Of a stretch of 64,000 nt of DNA, positions 34,723 through 43,373 are shown one piece after another. The DNA lies in the NCBI RefSeq assembly GCF_004366355.1, contig NZ_SODV01000002.1:1776768-1840767 (forward strand), given 5' to 3'. Below the pieces are notes generated by a model. It was not told the origin of the DNA and searched no databases. It saw nothing but the letters and a program-made list of their open reading frames with translations. The position numbers and the translations under genes were made by a program. Each line of letters starts with the position of its first letter. The stretch's first letter is position 1. Source of the stretch: Dinghuibacter silviterrae (GTDB lineage Bacteria; Bacteroidota; Bacteroidia; Chitinophagales; Chitinophagaceae).

Positions 34723-34944
34723 TTATTCGTCCTCTTCGTCCTCATAGTCTTCCAGGATTCTTTCGATTTCCACTACCGCATCCCTTTCTTCCTTGTTGTA
34801 GCTTACTTCAAGGGTGATCGTGTGATCGTCTTCATCGCAGCCTACGATTTCGTTGGTCAATTCGCTGTCCAGGAGGACAGTGGTTACGTCGATGAGGGCA
34901 CCGGTAGGAACAACCAGTTCCTTTACATAAAATTTAGAAGTCAT
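34723..34944 (-). CDS. Small acidic protein
   Basis: 73 aa, beta-rich N-terminus and a strongly acidic tail (EIERILEDYEDEEDE). The composition suggests a DNA-mimic or regulatory partner, but nothing proves it. Minus strand, within the element, 119 bases from the next small gene. Confidence 0.5.
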   Translation of the reverse strand: MTSKFYVKELVVPTGALIDVTTVLLDSELTNEIVGCDEDDHTITLEVSYNKEERDAVVEIERILEDYEDEEDE

Positions 34945-34992
34945 GATGTTACTTTAATTTGTGTTTTATAATAACTATTGGGGTAAAAAAAA

Positions 34993-35667
34993 TCACAATT
35001 GCTTCAACTGCTCTTTCACGGCCTGGTCTATTAGTGACGCTACCCTTTTGGTCGCTTCCTTTTTACCTTGCTCATCCTGGTAGCCACCGTCTACCCAATC
35101 CAATACCGTGGCGAAACTGAAATCGAAAACCGGCTTTTGCAGTAGTTGATGGTAATTGCCGTAGGCTGTCAGATCATCCTTTAGTCGTATGGGAAGCGTA
35201 TCCTCAAAACCTGAAAAAAGAAGTTTAGCTGCCTTATAAAGCCGCCCTACCGTGGCGTGCGTTTGCTGGAAATCCAGGACCGTGGTCAGTTCGTCGTTGG
35301 TTTTCAGGATAGTCGACCGCAGCTTGGGTTTTAGATAATTTTCCAGGGCTTCGCCGATAGAGGTCGAGTACACCTCGTATTTGTGTTTGAGCCCTTTTAG
35401 ATCGTAGTCATTGTCACCCTGGCCTGCTTCGTGGCTGATGATCTTGCGCAGGATCCGTTCCTCGAATGCCATCAGTTCGGGCTTGACTTCCTTTAGGTCT
35501 TGGTAATACTCCGCATACTTGCTCTTTAGGGTCATGTTCTTGCGATTAAAGGTCACCTGGATATACAAAGGATAATACGCTTGCCCTTTATCCCCCGTTA
35601 CCGGCTCCAGGAGCTGGTTCAGGAAGAACTTAATAGTGACCTTTTTTGCCTTTTTGATGGGTGCCAT
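34993..35667 (-). CDS. Element protein with integrase-arm-like N-terminus
   Basis: 224 aa. The first 55 residues (TIKFFLNQL...YYPLYIQVTFNRKNMTLKSK) resemble the arm-type DNA-binding domain of Bacteroidota tyrosine integrases (pattern FFL...YPIYLRVTxNRK), but the core and catalytic domains are absent. The remainder is helical. It may be a DNA-binding accessory factor or a truncated integrase relative. Located 48 bases upstream of the small acidic gene on the same strand. Confidence 0.5.
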   Translation of the reverse strand: MAPIKKAKKVTIKFFLNQLLEPVTGDKGQAYYPLYIQVTFNRKNMTLKSKYAEYYQDLKEVKPELMAFEERILRKIISHEAGQGDNDYDLKGLKHKYEVYSTSIGEALENYLKPKLRSTILKTNDELTTVLDFQQTHATVGRLYKAAKLLFSGFEDTLPIRLKDDLTAYGNYHQLLQKPVFDFSFATVLDWVDGGYQDEQGKKEATKRVASLIDQAVKEQLKQL

Positions 35668-35889
35668 AGGACTAATGTAGAAATGTTATTTTATATTTCA
35701 AAATAAAATAACTATTTTGGAGAGAGTTTTTTCCCGACTCGGCGTTGCTGTCCCGCCGGGCAGTTTTAGGATGATCCGATGATATTGGGAATAGGAACGG
35801 ACGCTGCCAGGGTTGGATAAGAATTGAATAAGAGCCGGGTTAGATTTCGATAAGACTACCGCATTAAAACTGAATTCACTACTTGTTTT

Positions 35890-36369
35890 ATGAATACGTA
35901 CCCAAACGGCACTCCCTCCAGAATGCTCCAATATAGCAAGGAAGACCTTATCCGGATGATCGAAACCCACGAGAGAGAGCGTCAGCGCGACCATGAACTG
36001 CTCCGGGATGCCCTTAGCCGCCAGGAGTACCTGGTCCGCCGCGTGACGGAACTGGAAAAGGACCGGCAACAGCCGGACGGCTACCATGGGACCTCCAGTT
36101 GGATCAGTAAGATCGTTTTTGCCCTGCAAAATGAAAACAAACCGCTCAGGTCCCCGGAATTGATCCGCCTGTTGGAGCAACGTGAGTCGGTACTGGCCGA
36201 ACACCACAATAAGGTGCAATATTTCTCCGCCTTCCTGAGCAATGCCGTGAACTATGGCCGGGTGGTCCAGCAAAAAGTCAAAGGCGTCCGGGGATACTAT
36301 TACCTGTTGCCCGAGTGGATCGATGGGGCGGGGCAGGTCAAAGCGGAGTACAAACGGTGGATGTTGTAA
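35890..36369 (+). CDS. Hypothetical protein with winged-helix-like C-terminus
   Basis: 159 aa. The N-terminal half is a coiled coil (KEDLIRMIETHERERQRDHE and on to about 60); the C-terminal half (WISKIVFALQNENKPLRSPELIRLLEQRE in parts, then FLSNAVNYGRVVQQKVKGVRGYYYLLPEW in parts) has the helix-helix-wing pattern of a winged-helix DNA-binding domain. Sole plus-strand gene in this part of the element, facing the tandem HTH operon, and so a candidate regulator. Confidence 0.55.
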   Translation: MNTYPNGTPSRMLQYSKEDLIRMIETHERERQRDHELLRDALSRQEYLVRRVTELEKDRQQPDGYHGTSSWISKIVFALQNENKPLRSPELIRLLEQRESVLAEHHNKVQYFSAFLSNAVNYGRVVQQKVKGVRGYYYLLPEWIDGAGQVKAEYKRWML

Positions 36370-36391
36370 AGAGGCTGTTTTGGCTCCCGGA

Positions 36392-36676
36392 TCAATTTGG
36401 CCTGGTGATCTCCTGTACGATTAGTTTTAGGACGTCTGCCGGCGTTACCCCGGCCAGTTTGGACAACCGGAGTATATCTGTAGCTGTGAGCTTACCGGGG
36501 TCCAGGAGGCGCTTGGAGGTGGTATTGTAGTTGAGGCGCATGTCCCTGGTGAGGACGGTGACCGGGACAATGCGGGTTATATTTCGGATCGGGCCCAAGG
36601 TCCCGTTGTCCAGGGCGGTCTTTAGTAGGCGGTAATGATTGGTCTGTTTCATTTGATTTTGGGGCCTGTACCTCAT
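36392..36676 (-). CDS. HTH-like small protein, tandem copy 1
   Basis: 94 aa. Last gene of a five-gene minus-strand operon. It shares the family layout of its three neighbours: Y-x-L-hydrophobic start, a short acidic or polar loop, then IVPVTVLTRDMRLNYNTTSKRL and an EI/DI-x-x-LS helix ending LKLIVQEI. The most diverged of the four copies. Its start overlaps the previous stop by four bases (ATGA). Function unknown; DNA binding is inferred from the helix-turn-helix-like pattern. Confidence 0.65.
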   Translation of the reverse strand: MRYRPQNQMKQTNHYRLLKTALDNGTLGPIRNITRIVPVTVLTRDMRLNYNTTSKRLLDPGKLTATDILRLSKLAGVTPADVLKLIVQEITRPN

Positions 36677-36966
36677 TTGTTTTGTATGGTGATGGCTACC
36701 AGCTTTGATAGCTCTTCAAACGGGATGTCCAGAAGAACGGATAACCGCTCAATTTCCCGGAAATAAAATCCTCCAGGTTTAAGGAGCTTCCTTGTAAAAC
36801 GTTCGTAGTTTACTCCAAGGTCCGCTGCAACCACCGAACGTGGTATAATGTCGAAGATGTCATTTAACGACGTCAGCTCCCCCGACCGCCACACCGTCGC
36901 CACAAACTTGTACCGCCGGTCCTTTTTCTCCGGATCTCCTGTGTTGGAAGGGGCGGAGCTATTCAT
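36673..36966 (-). CDS. HTH-like small protein, tandem copy 2
   Basis: 97 aa. Family pattern clear: YKFVATVWRSGELTSLNDIF, IIPRSVVAADLGVNYERFTR, then REIERLSVLLDIPFEELSKL. The central helix-turn-helix-like segment (SVVAADLGVNYERFTRKL) resembles XRE recognition helices, but this is not a standard XRE domain. Three bases separate it from copy 3. Confidence 0.65.
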   Translation of the reverse strand: MNSSAPSNTGDPEKKDRRYKFVATVWRSGELTSLNDIFDIIPRSVVAADLGVNYERFTRKLLKPGGFYFREIERLSVLLDIPFEELSKLVAITIQNK

Positions 36967-36969
36967 GGT

Positions 36970-37266
36970 CTATGTGGTTTCGGAGGGTTGATTTTGATCT
37001 TTCGGATTCGCGCTGGCTATCCCGGACAAAACGAGCTCCAAAAGGGCCCTAAACGGGATCCCGATTAGTATCGATAGATTTTCAATTTCCCTGAGCGACA
37101 GTTTTCTAAGGTTCTGAACTTTCGTTGAAAATCGCTCGTAATTTAAATGCAGGTCTGTGGCAATGATACTCTTGGGAACGATGCGGAATATTTCATCAAA
37201 GGATTTCAAATCCCCTGCCTTCCATACGGAGCGCACATAACTGTACCTTGGATCTTTATCCTCCAT
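36970..37266 (-). CDS. HTH-like small protein, tandem copy 3
   Basis: 98 aa. YSYVRSVWKAGDLKSFDEIF, IVPKSIIATDLHLNYERFST, then REIENLSILIGIPFRALLEL; closest to copy 2. The C-terminal tail (PKDQNQPSETT) differs. Overlaps copy 4 by 11 bases. Confidence 0.65.
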   Translation of the reverse strand: MEDKDPRYSYVRSVWKAGDLKSFDEIFRIVPKSIIATDLHLNYERFSTKVQNLRKLSLREIENLSILIGIPFRALLELVLSGIASANPKDQNQPSETT

Positions 37267-37612
37267 TTTGATGGGTTTGACTATTAGTGCTTGTTTTCGC
37301 GTTTAGGTCCACTGCAATCAGTTCCACAAGGGCGGATAAATTAATCCCAGTCAGGCCTTGGAGACGAATAAGCTGTTTAACGTTCCACAACTCCGGCCTA
37401 TTGAGTTTGTTGACAAAGCTGTGGTAGTGCATTCCCATGTCATCGGCAACGACTGTTTTGGGAATAACCTCGAATATCCGGGCAAACGATTCCAACTTTC
37501 CAGCCTGCCAGACAATCAAGACATGCTTATATCGATAGTCCCGCACCGGAGGACGGTTACGCGGCGGAAATGGCCTACCCTGGTGTCCTTCCATGATCTC
37601 CACCTTTATCAA
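37256..37612 (-). CDS. HTH-like small protein, tandem copy 4
   Basis: 118 aa, with a longer basic N-terminus (about 25 residues) than the other copies; a start at the ATG encoding MEGHQGR (residue 7) is possible. YKHVLIVWQAGKLESFARIF, VIPKTVVADDMGMHYHSFVN, then LIRLQGLTGINLSALVEL. It overlaps the end of the upstream gene, so all five genes are translationally linked. Confidence 0.65.
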   Translation of the reverse strand: MIKVEIMEGHQGRPFPPRNRPPVRDYRYKHVLIVWQAGKLESFARIFEVIPKTVVADDMGMHYHSFVNKLNRPELWNVKQLIRLQGLTGINLSALVELIAVDLNAKTSTNSQTHQNGG

Positions 37613-37898
37613 TATTTATCTCGTCCCTGTGAAACCAATAGACAGCCTCAACGAATTGGAGAAACTGGCCGTGGGCGAACACAATGTCCGACTTGGAAAC
37701 CCCGTCCCGGCTATGGCTAGGTGCGCATATCGCGCTATTAAATAAAGCGGTCGTAAACCTCCGAGCCTCATCGAGGGTTTGGGCATGGAAAAAATCCCTG
37801 ATGAACTTCCCCGGATTGCGCATATACTCCGGGGTTAGGTGGAGCGGTTGATGCGCCGCGACGATGGCGCTGTTCGGAATGTCCTGGTCCCAGTTCAT
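37575..37898 (-). CDS. First gene of the tandem-HTH operon, function unknown
   Basis: 107 aa from the ATG at 37898 (MNWDQDIPNSAIVAAHQ); a GTG at 37970 in frame would add 24 residues that look less protein-like. Helical, no recognised motif. It shares an operon with four HTH-like paralogues and lies behind a strongly folded leader. Unlike them it has no HTH pattern, so it may be the functional or sensor component. Confidence 0.55.
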   Translation of the reverse strand: MNWDQDIPNSAIVAAHQPLHLTPEYMRNPGKFIRDFFHAQTLDEARRFTTALFNSAICAPSHSRDGVSKSDIVFAHGQFLQFVEAVYWFHRDEINIDKGGDHGRTPG

Positions 37899-37977
37899 TA
37901 TCTTGCATTTTAGAGATTGCACGTTAATATCCAGGGTGGGGCAGGCATAGAAAGAGACGCGGGCCTCCACAAACCTA

Positions 37978-38086
37978 TCTTAGAGGCACTGGCATGCCCG
38001 GGAACAGGTAAGGGAGAGCCCACGCCATAACGCAGGCTCATCACTCTCATCTTGTTCCCTTCTTGAAAAGTGCCAGTTTTCTAAGA
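37978..38086 (-). promoter_or_regulatory. Highly structured leader of the tandem-HTH operon
   Basis: Four nested inverted repeats pair in order: TCTTAGA 37978-37984 with TCTAAGA 38080-38086; ACTGGCA 37988-37994 with TGCCAGT 38071-38077; GGGAACA 38000-38006 with TGTTCCC 38053-38059; GAGCC 38016-38020 with GGCTC 38035-38039. Alternative pairing GAGAG 38014-38018 with CTCTC 38044-38048 exists. The structure is 80 bases upstream of the first ATG of the operon, so it could be an RNA switch, a self-standing small RNA or an operator array. Confidence 0.65.
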
Positions 38087-38287
38087 CAAGACTCAAGCGA
38101 ATTGCTTCAAATTCCTTTATTGAAGAATCGCAAAGTTACACTATAAAAGGCTTCATAATGGATTGATAGTCAATGAATGCCCTACAAAAATAACAAAAGG
38201 ATCGAAAAAAGATACTATTTAAGCCGATTTATTTTGGACGATCTATATACGCGTAATTTATTAGGTAGGTTTTGTCTTATTTTAAGC

Positions 38288-38548
38288 ATGGCCAAGAAGA
38301 AAAATGAAAAACCAACCGACGCGGAAATCGAAATTTTTCTAGGAAAAATCGGGGAACGCCTCCGGCAATTGCGGACGGATGGCGGGTATACCAGCTATGA
38401 GCAGTTCGCCTATGAGCATAATATCGGCAGGGCGCAGTATGGGAAGTATGAGCGGGGGACCGAGGATTTACGGATTAGCAGTTTGTATAAGGTTGTGGCG
38501 GCGTTTGGGATCTCGATGGAAGAGTTTTTTAGGGAGGGGTTTGAATAA
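38288..38548 (+). CDS. XRE-family regulator upstream of the restriction system
   Basis: 86 aa from the ATG at 38288 (MAKKKNEKPTD); the longer frame to 38177 is AT-rich leader. XRE HTH: IGERLRQLRTDGGYTSYEQFAYEHNIG in parts, then QYGKYERGTEDLRISSLYKV (about 52-71). It lies 45 bases before hsdR on the same strand and is the likely controller of the type I system, delaying restriction after entry into a new host. Confidence 0.82.
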   Translation: MAKKKNEKPTDAEIEIFLGKIGERLRQLRTDGGYTSYEQFAYEHNIGRAQYGKYERGTEDLRISSLYKVVAAFGISMEEFFREGFE

Positions 38549-38593
38549 TGTTTAGATTTCATACTTAATTTACCCATCTTCCGTATACTGAGA

Positions 38594-40999
38594 ATGGGAA
38601 ACACCTTAATCAGCATGGGCGCCAAACATCAACTTTCCGAAAGGGATATTTGTACAAAATATATAACGCCAGCTTTACAGAGGGCCGGTTGGGATATTGA
38701 ATCCCAGATATTGGAAGAAGTTTCCTTTACTGACGGAAAGATTTTTGTAAGAGGAAAGCTTACTGCAAGAGGTAAAAGAAAAAGAGCTGACTACATCCTT
38801 TACTATAATTCTAACCCTATTGCAATAATTGAAGCAAAGGACAATAACCACTCCGTCAATGCGGGTATTCAGCAAGCTTTAGAATATGCAAGAATACTCG
38901 ATATCCCATGTGTTTTCAGTAGCAATGGAGATGCTTTTCTATTTCATGATAGGACAGCAAAGGGGATGAATATTGAACTTGAGTTGGGGCTTGATCAATT
39001 CCCTTCTCCCGAAGAATTATGGAATAAGTTCAAAATATTCAAAGGTATAAAAACAGAGGAGCAAGAAAGAATTATTTCGCAAGAGTATTATTCTGATAGC
39101 TCGGGTAGAAAACCACGGTACTACCAGGAAATCGCCATCAACAGAACAATAGAGGCTACTGTCAAAGGCCAAAACCGAATTTTATTGGTTATGGCGACAG
39201 GTACGGGAAAAACATATACAGCCTTTCAAATAGTCTATAGATTATGGAAAGCAAGAGTAAAAAAAAGAATATTATTTTTGGCGGATAGAAATGCACTAAT
39301 TGATCAAACAAAGAAAAATGACTTCCGGCATTTTGGTGACAAGATGACCTGGGTTAAGAAAAGACAAGTAGATAAGAGCTATGAAATTTTTTTGGCACTA
39401 TATCAAGGCTTATCCGGCAATGAAGAAGAAGCTAATATTTATAAGCAATTTTCACCAGACTTCTTTGATCTTGTTATTATAGATGAGTGTCATAGAGGTA
39501 GTGCGAAAGAAGATAGTGCCTGGCGCGAAATACTAGAATATTTTACCAATGCGACTCATCTTGGGCTAACAGCTACACCCAAGGAAACCAATGAGATTTC
39601 AAATATTGAATATTTCGGTGATCCAATCTATACATATTCACTAAAACAAGGTATAGATGATGGATTTCTGGCTCCTTATAGGGTGGTAAGAGTAGGATTA
39701 AATATTGACCTAGAGGGATGGAGGCCACCTAAAGGCAAATTAGATAAAGACGGCAACCTTGTAGAAGATAGAATCTATAACCGGAGAGATTTTGACCGCA
39801 ACATAGTAATCGAAGAAAGAACGGATACTGTAGCGAGAAAAGTGACTGAGTTTTTGTATGGTGCAGGAAGATTTTCCAAAACGATAATTTTTTGCGTAGA
39901 TATCGACCATGCTGAGAGGATGCGATCCGCTTTATCAAGACATAATGCCGATTTAGTAAGGGAGAATTATAAATATATCATGCAGATAACTGGGGATAAT
40001 GACGAAGGAAAAAAGGAGCTTGATAATTTCATTAATCCCGAGGAGAAATACCCAGTAATTGCTACTACATCTAAGCTTATGAGTACGGGAGTGGATGCAC
40101 AAACTTGTAAAGTAATTGTGCTGGACAGTAATATCCAGAGTATGACTGAGTTTAAGCAAATCATAGGTAGAGGTACAAGAATTAGAGAGGATTTTGGAAA
40201 GCTCTACTTCACTATTTTGGACTTTCGAAATGTAACGGACTTATTTGCTGACCCGGAGTTTGATGGCCCCCCTATCCGAATCAAAGAGGCGAGCGAGGAA
40301 GAAAATTTATCAACTATCGAAGATGAAGAAGAGGAATTTACAAATCCCATCATCGATAATGTAAGCGGGGAAGAAATTAGTGTTCGGAAACCACCAGTTC
40401 GTTATCCAGATAATGATACTATTTCCTATGTAAGAGAGGGAAGCGACAAAACTTATGTAAGCGGGGTTGCTGTTTCTGTTCTTGTTACTAGAGAAATGTA
40501 TTTTGACAATGAAGGCCGACCAATTACGGTGAGTTTGAAGGACCATACGAGAGAAATTATTACAAATCATTATTCCTCAATGACGGACTTTCTGAATAGA
40601 TGGAATCAGTCAGATAAAAAGGCTGCTATCATTAAAGAACTTGAAGAACAGGGTGTTTTGGTAAGCGCACTGCAGGATGCTGTAAACAGAGAGTTGGACT
40701 TATTTGATTTGGTTTGTCATGTTGCATTCGACCAGCCGCCGTTAACTCGAAAAGAGAGAGTTAATAATGTAAAAAAGCGTAACTATTTTACTAAGTATGG
40801 CGAGCAATCAAAAAAGGTTTTGGAAGCGTTGCTTGATAAATATGCTGACGAGGGAATAGCAACGATTGAAAGTGCAGAAGTTCTTTCAATTGACCCACTT
40901 GTTAATTTTGGAACTCCCAGGGAGATCATTGATATGTTCGGTGGAAAAGAAAATTACACCGCCGCACTAAAAGATTTGGAAAGTCAATTATACGCATAA
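38594..40999 (+). CDS. hsdR: Type I restriction enzyme, R subunit
   Basis: 801 aa. N-terminal PD-(D/E)xK nuclease: D66 in RADYILYY and E80-A-K82 in IAIIEAKDNN. SF2 helicase follows with Walker A ATGTGKT (201-207), DECH box IIDECHRG (295-302) and TATPKETNE. The C-terminal part resembles the EcoEI-type R subunit (about 800 aa, shorter than EcoKI HsdR). With HsdM and HsdS it translocates unmethylated DNA and cuts it. An alternative start is seven codons downstream at 38615. Followed by DUF4268 in six bases. Confidence 0.95.
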   Translation: MGNTLISMGAKHQLSERDICTKYITPALQRAGWDIESQILEEVSFTDGKIFVRGKLTARGKRKRADYILYYNSNPIAIIEAKDNNHSVNAGIQQALEYARILDIPCVFSSNGDAFLFHDRTAKGMNIELELGLDQFPSPEELWNKFKIFKGIKTEEQERIISQEYYSDSSGRKPRYYQEIAINRTIEATVKGQNRILLVMATGTGKTYTAFQIVYRLWKARVKKRILFLADRNALIDQTKKNDFRHFGDKMTWVKKRQVDKSYEIFLALYQGLSGNEEEANIYKQFSPDFFDLVIIDECHRGSAKEDSAWREILEYFTNATHLGLTATPKETNEISNIEYFGDPIYTYSLKQGIDDGFLAPYRVVRVGLNIDLEGWRPPKGKLDKDGNLVEDRIYNRRDFDRNIVIEERTDTVARKVTEFLYGAGRFSKTIIFCVDIDHAERMRSALSRHNADLVRENYKYIMQITGDNDEGKKELDNFINPEEKYPVIATTSKLMSTGVDAQTCKVIVLDSNIQSMTEFKQIIGRGTRIREDFGKLYFTILDFRNVTDLFADPEFDGPPIRIKEASEEENLSTIEDEEEEFTNPIIDNVSGEEISVRKPPVRYPDNDTISYVREGSDKTYVSGVAVSVLVTREMYFDNEGRPITVSLKDHTREIITNHYSSMTDFLNRWNQSDKKAAIIKELEEQGVLVSALQDAVNRELDLFDLVCHVAFDQPPLTRKERVNNVKKRNYFTKYGEQSKKVLEALLDKYADEGIATIESAEVLSIDPLVNFGTPREIIDMFGGKENYTAALKDLESQLYA

Positions 41000-41004
41000 A
41001 TACT

Positions 41005-41946
41005 ATGACGCCATTAGGAATACTTGAAACAGTTGATTTGAGAACCGTTTGGCCCCACGAGGCAATAGATTTTACCCGATGGCTTGCAGAGCCTAAAAAC
41101 ATACAAGAGTTATGTAATGAGCTAGAGATAGAAATCGATGAAATTAAAGTGGAAGAGGCAACTGGTCGGTATAATGCGGATATTGTTGGATTAGAAACTA
41201 AGACTCAAAAGAAGATTATTATTGAAAATCAGCTTGAAAGCACAGATCACAAACATTTAGGACAGATTATTACCTATGCTGCGGGTCTAGACGCTAGTAT
41301 TATTATTTGGATCGCCAAAGATTATAATGATGAGCATAAGGCTGCTATCGATTGGCTGAATCGGAATATACTAGCTGATATTAAATTTTTTTTAATCCAG
41401 GTAGAATTATGGAAGATCGGGGATTCTTTGCCTGCTCCTAAATTTAATATTATATCGCAACCAAACGATTGGGCAAAAACTATTAATTCGGCAGCGCTTT
41501 CAGAAAAGGGATCAGTATCAGAGTTAAAACTTCAGCAACAACAATTTTGGTATGCATTTAAAGAGTATGCTAAAGGCGATTCTTCAACAATTTTGAGATT
41601 AGGTAGAACACCCAGACCACAACATTGGTATTCTATAAGCTTTGGTACTTCTAAGGCCGATCTTTCACTGACATTTAATTCAAAACAAAAGCAAGTTGGG
41701 TGCGAATTGTACATCAAAGATGATAGCTCTATTTATCAAAGAATTTTGCAACATAAGACTGATGTCGAACAGGAGCTGGGAACAGATTTGGAATGGATGG
41801 ATTTGCCTGATAGTACTGCTTTTAGAATAGTAAAGTATAAAATAGGTGATCCAACCAACGAGAATAAATGGCCGGAATATTTTCAATGGCTCAAAGAGAA
41901 TGCAGAAAAATTTCAACGTGTATTTAAACCTTTTTTTAATGGCTAG
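41005..41946 (+). CDS. DUF4268 nuclease-like protein embedded in the hsd operon
   Basis: 313 aa. N-terminal part is a PD-(D/E)xK-like fold: NADIVGLE, then KKIIIENQLESTDHKHLGQI (about 70-90) where E-N-Q replaces ExK, and ITYAAGLDA, a signature shared by DUF4268 proteins. The C-terminal domain (about 175-313) contains the DUF4268 region proper (WYSISFGTSKADLSL, then LEWMDLP). Often found beside restriction systems. It overlaps hsdM by eight bases, so it is co-translated with it and could be an additional nuclease or an accessory factor. Confidence 0.8.
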   Translation: MTPLGILETVDLRTVWPHEAIDFTRWLAEPKNIQELCNELEIEIDEIKVEEATGRYNADIVGLETKTQKKIIIENQLESTDHKHLGQIITYAAGLDASIIIWIAKDYNDEHKAAIDWLNRNILADIKFFLIQVELWKIGDSLPAPKFNIISQPNDWAKTINSAALSEKGSVSELKLQQQQFWYAFKEYAKGDSSTILRLGRTPRPQHWYSISFGTSKADLSLTFNSKQKQVGCELYIKDDSSIYQRILQHKTDVEQELGTDLEWMDLPDSTAFRIVKYKIGDPTNENKWPEYFQWLKENAEKFQRVFKPFFNG

Positions 41947-43372
41947 TTTGACAACGACAGTTAAATCGATCCAAGATATCATGCGTAAGGATGCTGGTGT
42001 AGACGGAGACGCTCAGCGCATCTCGCAATTAGGATGGATGCTTTTCCTGAAGATATTTGATGAAATGGAAGAAGAATGGGAGGCAATTAAAGAGGATTAC
42101 AAATCTCCTATAAGAAACGACTTGCGCTGGCGGAATTGGGCGGCTGATGAAGAAGGCATGACAGGTGAAGAACTATTAGACTTTGTTGACAACACCTTGT
42201 TCCCTATATTGAAAAATATGAAGCTTCGCAATAAAAAGGATGCTGCAAAAATGGTGAGAGATGTGTTTGAGGATTCTTACAATTACATGAAAAGCGGTAC
42301 GCTATTGCGTCAAGTGATAAATAAGATTAACAGCGATATTAAACTAAATACACAGGCTGAACGTCATGCCTTTAACGATATTTACGAACAGATATTGCGT
42401 GACCTGCAAAGCGCAGGGAACGCCGGAGAGTTTTATACGCCGCGGCCCGTAACGCAGTTTATTGTTGAGATGATTGAGCCAAAGCTAGGGGAAACGATTT
42501 TAGACCCTGCCTGTGGTACTGGCGGATTTTTGATTAACGCAATAGAATATATCCGTAAGCACAGCAAAGTTAAAAGCTTAGTTGATAGAGAAACCTTGCA
42601 AAATAGTATTAAAGGTGTAGAGAAAAAGCCATTGCCCCATATGCTTGCTACAACTAATTTGATTTTGCATGGCTTAGAAGTTCCTGCAATTGACCATGAT
42701 AACTTATTGAATAAAACTTGGTCTAATTGGAGTGAGAGAGATAGGGTAAATGTTATTATTACTAACCCTCCATTTGGCGGTATAGAAGAAGATGGCGTTG
42801 AAAATAATTTCCCTCTACTTTATCGAACTCGAGAAACTGCCAATCTCTTTGTGGCTCTTCTTATTCATTTGTTAAAGGATGGCGGCCGTTGCGGGTTGGT
42901 ATTGCCTGATGGGTTTTTATTTGGTGAAGGGGTAGCTACCCGGATTAAGGAAAATCTATTGGAAAAATGTAATCTGCATACCATTGTGCGTTTACCCAAC
43001 GGCGTGTTTGCTCCCTATACCGGTATTAAAACCAATTTGCTCTTTTTTGAAAAAGGTGAGCCCACTAATGAGGTCTGGTATTTTGAACATCCTTACCCAG
43101 AGGGGATAAAAAATTATAACAAAACAAAGCCCATTGACATAAAGGAGTTTGCTCTGGAGAAAAACTGGTGGAAGAAAAGAGTAGAAAATGAATACGCTTG
43201 GAAGGTAACTATTGAGGATATTAAAAAAAGGAATTACAATTTGGACTCCTCGAACCCTCGAAAAATTTCAATTGAAGCTGATTTGAAAATTAGCGATATT
43301 TTGGAAAAAATCGAATTAAAAAGAGATCAAATAAATGATGCTATTGAAAAATTAAAGTTAGAACTGCTATAG
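41939..43372 (+). CDS. hsdM: Type I DNA methyltransferase, M subunit
   Basis: 477 aa from the ATG at 41939 (MASLTTTVKSIQDIMRKDAG), preferred over an in-frame start at 41846 that would overlap DUF4268 by 100 bases. N-terminal HsdM domain, SAM-binding motif DPACGTGGF (189-197), catalytic NPPF (276-279), typical of N6-adenine methylation. Works with HsdS for target recognition and with HsdR for restriction. HsdS starts one base after its stop. Confidence 0.95.
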   Translation: MASLTTTVKSIQDIMRKDAGVDGDAQRISQLGWMLFLKIFDEMEEEWEAIKEDYKSPIRNDLRWRNWAADEEGMTGEELLDFVDNTLFPILKNMKLRNKKDAAKMVRDVFEDSYNYMKSGTLLRQVINKINSDIKLNTQAERHAFNDIYEQILRDLQSAGNAGEFYTPRPVTQFIVEMIEPKLGETILDPACGTGGFLINAIEYIRKHSKVKSLVDRETLQNSIKGVEKKPLPHMLATTNLILHGLEVPAIDHDNLLNKTWSNWSERDRVNVIITNPPFGGIEEDGVENNFPLLYRTRETANLFVALLIHLLKDGGRCGLVLPDGFLFGEGVATRIKENLLEKCNLHTIVRLPNGVFAPYTGIKTNLLFFEKGEPTNEVWYFEHPYPEGIKNYNKTKPIDIKEFALEKNWWKKRVENEYAWKVTIEDIKKRNYNLDSSNPRKISIEADLKISDILEKIELKRDQINDAIEKLKLELL

Positions 43373-43373
43373 T

